Shown: piece by piece, positions 6,600 through 10,627 of the stretch | Position numbering within the stretch: position 1 is the first letter of the stretch | Layout of the letters: the number at the start of each line of letters is the position of its first letter | NCBI GenBank assembly: GCA_947165795.1 | Contig: CAMVBP010000054.1 | Span: 1 to 10,627, forward strand | Source of the DNA: an uncultured Treponema sp. | GTDB taxonomy: Bacteria > Spirochaetota > Spirochaetia > Treponematales > Treponemataceae | Direction: 5' to 3' | DNA: 10,627 bases | The notes under the pieces: generated by a model | The model's database searches: none | What the model was told of the DNA's origin: nothing | The model's input: only the letters and a program-made list of their open reading frames with translations | Position numbers and translations under genes: made by a program

Positions 6600-6626
6600 T
6601 ATAATTGCCGCATACGAGGCAATTAT
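6600..6626 (+). promoter_or_regulatory. hisS -10 box inside a perfect 9-bp dyad that also covers the start codon
   Basis: A consensus TATAAT lies at 6600-6605; the best -35 at 17-base spacing (TTCCAA, 6577-6582) is poor. The arms ATAATTGCC (6601-6609) and GGCAATTAT (6618-6626) are exact inverted copies with an 8-base centre, overlapping the -10 box, part of the GAGG ribosome-binding site (6616-6619) and the AT of the hisS ATG. A transcript started here (about 6611-6613) would lack the left arm, so for this promoter the dyad would act as DNA, as an operator. In read-through RNA from the HD gene it would form a hairpin hiding the ribosome-binding site. Confidence 0.5.
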
Positions 6627-7926
6627 GAAAACAAATGCATTAAAAGGAATGAAGGATATTCTTCCTGATGAACAAAGATTACGTGATTATGTTCAAAATA
6701 AAATTCTTGAAGTATATAAGGCAAGCGGTTTTGAAAGAATCTCAACACCAATGCTTGAAGATGCCGAGAACCTTGATAAATCTGACGGCGGCGATAATTT
6801 AAATTTAATTTTCAAAGTTTTAAAAAGAGGCGACAAACTTACATCAGCACTTGAATCAAATGATATAACAGAAAAATCACTTTCTGATATGGGCTTGCGT
6901 TATGACCTCACTCTTCCACTCACACGTTTTTATGCCGCAAACAGAAATGAACTTCAGTTTCCTTTTAAGGTAATTCAGACAGACCGCGTTTACCGTGCAG
7001 AACGTCCTCAAAAAGGCCGCAGCCGCGAATTCGTTCAGTGCGACATTGATATTCTCGGCGATAAATCCTGCAATGCAGAAGTTGAACTTATTGACGTTAC
7101 TGCAAGAGCACTTCTAAGCATCATCAAAAATAAGAACTCAAACGAAGCGCTCATATTTGATAATTTTATAATCAATATTAACGACCGCAGAGTTTTAAGA
7201 AACATGCTTGAAAGCATGGGCTTTGCACCAGATACACTTGATTCAGTTTGTATTACTTTTGACAAGCTTGATAAAATTGGAATCGACGGAATTAAGGCTG
7301 AATTAGAAGAAAAGCAGTTCCCTCAGAATGCCATAATGAAACTTGTAAATTTCTGCTCTAATACAACCATGTCATCTGATGGAACTGAATTTAATGTTGA
7401 TGACGTTGTAAAAGAATGCAACGACAAATCAATCGGTGATGACTTAAAATACATAATTAATACCGTAAAGAAAATTTCAAACGGCGATTACAAAGTAAGA
7501 TACTGCCCAAGTCTTGTTCGCGGTCAGGGATATTATACAGGCGTTGTTTTTGAAATTACAAATCCAAACTTTGGCGGCGCAATTGGCGGCGGCGGACGTT
7601 ACGATAAACTGATTGGAAAATTTATTGGAGAAGATATTCCTGCAGTTGGTTTTTCAATTGGTTTTGAAAGAATCTGTTCTATTCTTCTGGATACATCTTT
7701 TGAAGTTCCAGATGAAAAACGCAAGCTCGCACTTTTATACGATGATGAAATTGAATTTTCAAAGGTTATAAAAAAGGCGGAAGAATTACGAAAGGATTAT
7801 TCAGTTTCAATTCTTCACAAGGCAAAAAAAATGGGACCTATGTTTTCAATGCTTGAAAACAAGGGTTACAAAAATTTCTGCACGAACAAAGGTGAAGATT
7901 TTATTTTGAAATCATCTGAAAATTAG
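6625..7926 (+). CDS. hisS: Histidyl-tRNA synthetase (HisRS), variant motif and short C-terminal domain
   Basis: This class II synthetase charges tRNA-His in the cytoplasm. The 433-residue protein begins with the usual LKGMKDILPDEQ. It shows LRYDLTLPLTRF (91-102), motif 2 from RVYRAERPQKGRSREFVQCDIDILG (121-145, with the QCD that binds histidine/ATP), GGGGRYDKLIG (321-331) and motif 3 AVGFSIGFER (340-349). The HisRS signature normally read RGLDYYTG is here RGQGYYTG (299-306): the catalytic-site Arg299 is kept but LD is QG. The anticodon-binding domain after motif 3 is only about 75 residues and stops soon after the GYKNF strand, shorter than the usual 90-100. Motif 2 is intact, which argues against a non-charging HisZ, and no other his genes are nearby. 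The ATG has GAGG five bases before it. The stop is TAG, followed 39 bp later by coaX. Confidence 0.94.
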   Translation: MKTNALKGMKDILPDEQRLRDYVQNKILEVYKASGFERISTPMLEDAENLDKSDGGDNLNLIFKVLKRGDKLTSALESNDITEKSLSDMGLRYDLTLPLTRFYAANRNELQFPFKVIQTDRVYRAERPQKGRSREFVQCDIDILGDKSCNAEVELIDVTARALLSIIKNKNSNEALIFDNFIININDRRVLRNMLESMGFAPDTLDSVCITFDKLDKIGIDGIKAELEEKQFPQNAIMKLVNFCSNTTMSSDGTEFNVDDVVKECNDKSIGDDLKYIINTVKKISNGDYKVRYCPSLVRGQGYYTGVVFEITNPNFGGAIGGGGRYDKLIGKFIGEDIPAVGFSIGFERICSILLDTSFEVPDEKRKLALLYDDEIEFSKVIKKAEELRKDYSVSILHKAKKMGPMFSMLENKGYKNFCTNKGEDFILKSSEN

Positions 7927-7965
7927 AAATTCAGGCAGCGGGATTTTTCCGGCGGGGAACTTCAA

Positions 7966-8757
7966 ATGACATTAATTTTTGACATTGGAAATACAAATAT
8001 TAAAACAGCACTTTTTGAAGGTGACAAGCTTCTTTATACATGGCGAATTTCTACAGACCTTAAACGCACGGGTGATGAATATTTTTCACTTCTCCGCCCT
8101 CTTTTCCGCGATGCCGAAGTAGATTTTTCTTCTATTAAAACTGTTGTTTTAAGTACAGTTGTTCCGGCTTTGATCGGACCGTTTGTAATTGTTTCCCAGC
8201 ATTTTTCCGGCAAAAAGCCGATTATTATCGGACCGGAAATTTATTCAAAGCTTCCGATAAAAATTCCGGAAACTGCAGTTCACGAAATGGGAACAGATCT
8301 TTACTGCGATGCACTTGAAGCATGGTGCCGTTTTAAATGTCCATGTATTATCACAGATTTTGGAACCGCACTTTCTTTCACCGCAATAGACGCAAATGCA
8401 AATGTAGCAGGCGTTGCCATTGCGCCGGGAATTCGTACTGCATTCAATTCACTTTTTGCCAACACTGCACAGATTCCTGCAATTCCGCTTGATATTCCGC
8501 CTACAAGCCTTGGAAAAAATACGGTAGTTTCGGTACAGAGCGGAATTGTTCTTGGTTACAAAGGACTTGTTGAAGGTCTTGTTAAACAGATGAAAGAAGA
8601 TCTTGTAAAAGAAACAGGCTGCCGTCTTGAAGACATAAAAGTAATTGCAACTGGCGGTTTGAACAGCATGCTTTCACCAATTACAAATACATTCGACTGC
8701 GTAGATAAAGATTTTACACTTTGCGCAATGAAGCGAATCGCAGATTTACTCGGATAA
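7966..8757 (+). CDS. coaX: Type III pantothenate kinase CoaX
   Basis: CoaX phosphorylates pantothenate with ATP, the first step of coenzyme A synthesis, and is an ASKHA-fold dimer needing a monovalent cation. The 263 residues match the usual length of about 255-265. Visible motifs are the N-terminal phosphate loop FDIGNTN (5-11), VLSTVVP (61-67), MGTDLYCDALEAW (108-120, where the family reads GADR), DFGTALSFTAID (131-142), GVAIAPGI (149-156) and ATGGL (218-222). The acidic residues Asp6, Asp111 and Asp131 are all present; the Arg after Asp111 in most homologs is Leu here. The start ATG has GGGGAA about six bases upstream and gives the typical MTLIFDIGNTN start. It lies 39 bp after hisS with no promoter visible between, so both are probably co-transcribed. 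It runs tail to tail into the neuB-like gene, with four bases between the stop codons. Confidence 0.95.
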   Translation: MTLIFDIGNTNIKTALFEGDKLLYTWRISTDLKRTGDEYFSLLRPLFRDAEVDFSSIKTVVLSTVVPALIGPFVIVSQHFSGKKPIIIGPEIYSKLPIKIPETAVHEMGTDLYCDALEAWCRFKCPCIITDFGTALSFTAIDANANVAGVAIAPGIRTAFNSLFANTAQIPAIPLDIPPTSLGKNTVVSVQSGIVLGYKGLVEGLVKQMKEDLVKETGCRLEDIKVIATGGLNSMLSPITNTFDCVDKDFTLCAMKRIADLLG

Positions 8758-8765
8758 AATTTTAT
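8754..8765. other. 12-bp palindrome holding both stop codons of convergent coaX and neuB-like genes
   Basis: ATAAAATTTTAT is a perfect palindrome that includes the TAA of coaX (8755-8757) and, on the other strand, the TAA of the neuB-like gene (8764-8762). The junction is four bases long and contains no GC-rich hairpin, so transcripts from both sides probably run into the opposite gene. The palindrome is partly forced by two facing TAA codons. Confidence 0.6.
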
Positions 8766-9883
8766 TTAGAAAGAAAATCTTCAAACTGAACTCCGGCTCC
8801 GTCTTCCACATCACGTGCTAAAACTGAACCGATCAGCGTATCAAAAAATTCCGGTGAAATACCTGGAGAAAGAATTTTTTCCGTACGAAGAATTCCAATA
8901 TCACATTCCTTAACGACTTCACCTTTTTTCATTGCGTGCATAAAATGAAGGCTTCTGTTTGTGCGGCCATAATTTGCTTCTTCGGCAGGCGCTAGTTTTT
9001 TAACTCCGTCGCCAAGAACTGCATCAACACGTTCTTTTCCAAACTGTTCAGAAAGCTGTGCAACAGTTCGTTCCATTCCGACAATTTTTCCGTAATGACG
9101 GAAAGTTGCTTCTGTCTGGTGAACTGTGTGAACCATAAGCGCAAACTGTTCAGGTTCAAGTGCAACAGGATCATCAAGGCCCGAAGTTTTTTTACTCAGC
9201 GTAAAATGTTTTTCAATTATTGTTCCACCGCATGCAACACTCAAAACAGGAACTAAAACAGGATCAAGACTGTGATCACTAAGCCCGGTTGGAATTCCAA
9301 AAGCTTCACCAAGCGTAGAAATTAATCTTACGTTATATTCATTTTCCGGAGCGGGATAACTTGTAATGCAATGCAAAAGAGAAACGCCTTCACGCCCCAA
9401 AATAGAAACTGCTTTTTCTATATCACTTAATTTTGAAACGCCGCTCGAAAGAATTACAGGAACGGGAACTTCACCGCGCGCTTTCTGCTCTGCCCTGTAA
9501 TCGCGAAGAAATTCAAGCATCTTATAATGATTTAATTCCGGCGAAGCAATTTTTACATAATCAGGATTTAATTCCAGAAGCTCTTTCATGCTGCGAAGCC
9601 CGAACGGCGAACAGCAGAATTTACAATTTTTTGAATGAACGTAATCCATGATTTTTTTATAAAAAGAAACAGGACATTCAAGCTGGCGGAAACGTTCATA
9701 AAGAGGAATATCACCGGTCGGCAGATGAACGATTCCCGTTTTTGGATGAAGAATTTCATCTGCGTAAACCCACTGGAATTTTATTGTATCCGCGCCGGAA
9801 TCTGCCGCAGCATCTACAAGAGAACAGGCTTTTTCAAAAGAACCTTCATGCGAAGTTCCAATCTCTGCAATAATATTAATCAT
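8762..9883 (-). CDS. NeuB-family synthase (N-acetylneuraminate/legionaminate-type, SpsE-like) with SAF domain
   Basis: NeuB enzymes condense phosphoenolpyruvate with an N-acetylated hexose to make a nine-carbon sialic-type sugar. Counted from the chosen ATG (373 residues), the TIM-barrel part has IIAEIGTSHEGS (4-15), TIKFQ (33-37), ILSSGVSKLSDIE (144-156), LLHCITSYPAPE (169-180), GLSDHS (200-205) and GGTIIEKHFTL (209-219). The two His of SDHS and EKHFT are the metal ligands in the family. A SAF (antifreeze-like) domain follows from about 309 (RSLHFMHAMKKGEVV) to GSVLARDVEDG. The segment normally like GPDHxxSLEP reads GLDDPVALEP, so the exact product is uncertain. A TTG at 9895 would add four residues but has no ribosome-binding site; the ATG at 9883 has GAAGG (complement of 9889-9893) five bases away. 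It overlaps the upstream lipoprotein gene by 8 bp. No neuA or neuC is in the window. Confidence 0.9.
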   Translation of the reverse strand: MINIIAEIGTSHEGSFEKACSLVDAAADSGADTIKFQWVYADEILHPKTGIVHLPTGDIPLYERFRQLECPVSFYKKIMDYVHSKNCKFCCSPFGLRSMKELLELNPDYVKIASPELNHYKMLEFLRDYRAEQKARGEVPVPVILSSGVSKLSDIEKAVSILGREGVSLLHCITSYPAPENEYNVRLISTLGEAFGIPTGLSDHSLDPVLVPVLSVACGGTIIEKHFTLSKKTSGLDDPVALEPEQFALMVHTVHQTEATFRHYGKIVGMERTVAQLSEQFGKERVDAVLGDGVKKLAPAEEANYGRTNRSLHFMHAMKKGEVVKECDIGILRTEKILSPGISPEFFDTLIGSVLARDVEDGAGVQFEDFLSK

Positions 9884-10259
9884 TCTCGCCTTCAAGAATT
9901 TTTTTAGAAATTGATTCAGCTTTTAATCTGTTTGAATAAACGGAAATACTGCTTTTAGGAAGCCAGCCGTTCTTTGTATTATACCACTGATTATTATTCG
10001 GGTTGGAAGTTTTTCCGGTTATCTGAACAATATCACCTTTTCTTGCGTGAGATAAAACTTTTGCATCCCAGTCATGCTCTTCCCTGAATGCTGTATAAGG
10101 AGAAGTTACCACTGCCCACTCAACATCAGGAGCAAGTGATAAAGGTTCTGAATTATCCAGCGGAAGCATTTCAATTTCTTTCTTTGCGCATCCGCTTGTA
10201 AAAGCTAAAAGGATATTTAATAAAAGTATTCCTGAAATTATTTTTAACTTATTTTTCAT
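9876..10259 (-). CDS. Small lipoprotein with bacterial SH3-like domain
   Basis: A 127-residue predicted lipoprotein. The N-terminus is MKNKLK, a hydrophobic run and FTSGC, making Cys24 the likely lipidated residue. Residues about 48-110 look like a bacterial SH3 (SH3_3/SH3b) domain: AVVTSPYTAFREEHDWDAKVLSHARKGD, VQITGKT and the closing QWYNTKNGWLPKSSIS, whose W-Y...GW-(L/V)-pattern is typical. Such domains often bind peptidoglycan or envelope proteins; no catalytic domain is present. A charged tail follows. The ATG at 10259 overlaps the stop of the Nudix gene (ATGA), so translation is likely coupled; a GTG at 10271 in frame would lengthen the signal peptide by four residues and is less likely. 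The 3' end overlaps the neuB-like start by 8 bp. The position between a Nudix gene and a sugar synthase suggests only co-expression; the specific role is unknown. Confidence 0.82.
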   Translation of the reverse strand: MKNKLKIISGILLLNILLAFTSGCAKKEIEMLPLDNSEPLSLAPDVEWAVVTSPYTAFREEHDWDAKVLSHARKGDIVQITGKTSNPNNNQWYNTKNGWLPKSSISVYSNRLKAESISKKILEGEND

Positions 10260-10627
10260 TTTTTGCACCACTTGTAAATTTTTTCATAAACTGCCAGATC
10301 TGAATCAACAAAATTCAATTCAGGAATTTTATCGATATTTTCCCAGGCATATTCTGTGTGCTCTGTAAGCTTAAAAGGTTTTGCTATTCCGTCTTCTAAA
10401 AACTTTATGGCAAAAACATCCAGAGAACATTCTTTTTCTTTATGAATAAAAGTACTGGTTGTAATATGTTCACCAACTTCAACCTGTACTCCAAACTCTT
10501 CCATCATTTCACGTTTTATTGCCTGAACAAAATCTTCACCTTCATCAATTTTTCCACCGGGAAATTCCCAGCGGCCGCCCATATCTCCGACCATAACTCT
10601 TTTGGCAATAAAAACTTTTCCATCTCT
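10256..10627 (-). CDS. Nudix hydrolase (MutT-like), 5' end outside the window
   Basis: The frame is open to the last base, so the visible 123 residues lack the true start; an internal Met at 10594 is not the start because the preceding residues (RDGKVFIAKRV) continue the family's first strand. The full Nudix box, G-x5-E-x7-REU-x-EE-x-G-U, is present at residues 25-47 of the fragment (GKIDEGE ... REMMEEFGV), with all metal-binding Glu residues. GGRWEFPGGKIDEGED before it is typical of MutT-like enzymes that hydrolyse nucleoside diphosphates linked to another moiety, such as 8-oxo-dGTP. Substrate cannot be told from this sequence; a nucleotide-sugar substrate would fit the neuB-like neighbour, but this is inference. 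The C-terminus ends YKWCKK, and its TGA overlaps the ATG of the lipoprotein gene. Confidence 0.93.
   Translation of the reverse strand, partial: RDGKVFIAKRVMVGDMGGRWEFPGGKIDEGEDFVQAIKREMMEEFGVQVEVGEHITTSTFIHKEKECSLDVFAIKFLEDGIAKPFKLTEHTEYAWENIDKIPELNFVDSDLAVYEKIYKWCKK

Noticed and set aside
9884..9895. TTG at 9895 as the neuB-like start
   Set aside because: No ribosome-binding site precedes it, whereas the ATG at 9883 has GAAGG at five bases and begins directly at the conserved IIAEIG strand.
9635..9907. Plus-strand 90-residue ORF opposite the neuB-like gene
   Set aside because: It is a shadow of a strongly supported minus-strand gene and has no recognisable domain or ribosome-binding context.

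Overview
The window looks like ordinary chromosome from a low-GC host-associated bacterium, most likely a spirochete of the Treponema group. This assignment is inferred from the large clostridial/treponemal-type PurL C-terminus, small lipoproteins with relaxed lipoboxes (FTAC, FTSGC), a type III pantothenate kinase, an atypical HisRS and A/T-ending codons. No ribosomal or other taxonomic marker is present, so the genus is not certain. There are no tRNA or rRNA genes, CRISPR arrays, phage genes or transposase genes. Coding density is high.

Layout. Positions 1-4008 (+) form a likely operon: the 3' end of purL (purine synthesis), a lipoprotein with a thioredoxin-like fold that lacks redox cysteines, and two tandem CNNM/CorC-type membrane proteins (DUF21-CBS-CBS-CorC_HlyC) joined by an ATGA overlap. 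Positions 4025-5723 (-) hold ruvA-ruvB, the Holliday-junction branch-migration motor. They are convergent with the membrane genes and divergent from what follows. Positions 5724-5992 are the only long non-coding gap. It contains a 122-bp element bounded by 16-bp inverted repeats, then a strong sigma70-type promoter whose start region overlaps a palindrome.

Positions 5993-8757 (+) carry an HD-domain hydrolase, hisS (histidyl-tRNA synthetase, with its own -10 box inside a perfect dyad) and coaX (pantothenate kinase, first step of CoA synthesis). Positions 8762-10627 (-) are a tightly overlapping cluster read right to left: a Nudix hydrolase (cut by the window end), an SH3-domain lipoprotein and a NeuB-like sialic-acid synthase.

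Most genes are housekeeping (nucleotide, CoA and aminoacyl-tRNA metabolism, DNA repair). The items most worth following up are the structured element upstream of ruvA, the divergent CNNM pair, the operator-like dyads at the HD gene and hisS, and the orphan NeuB coupled to a lipoprotein. I see no clear evidence of a wholly new multi-gene system.
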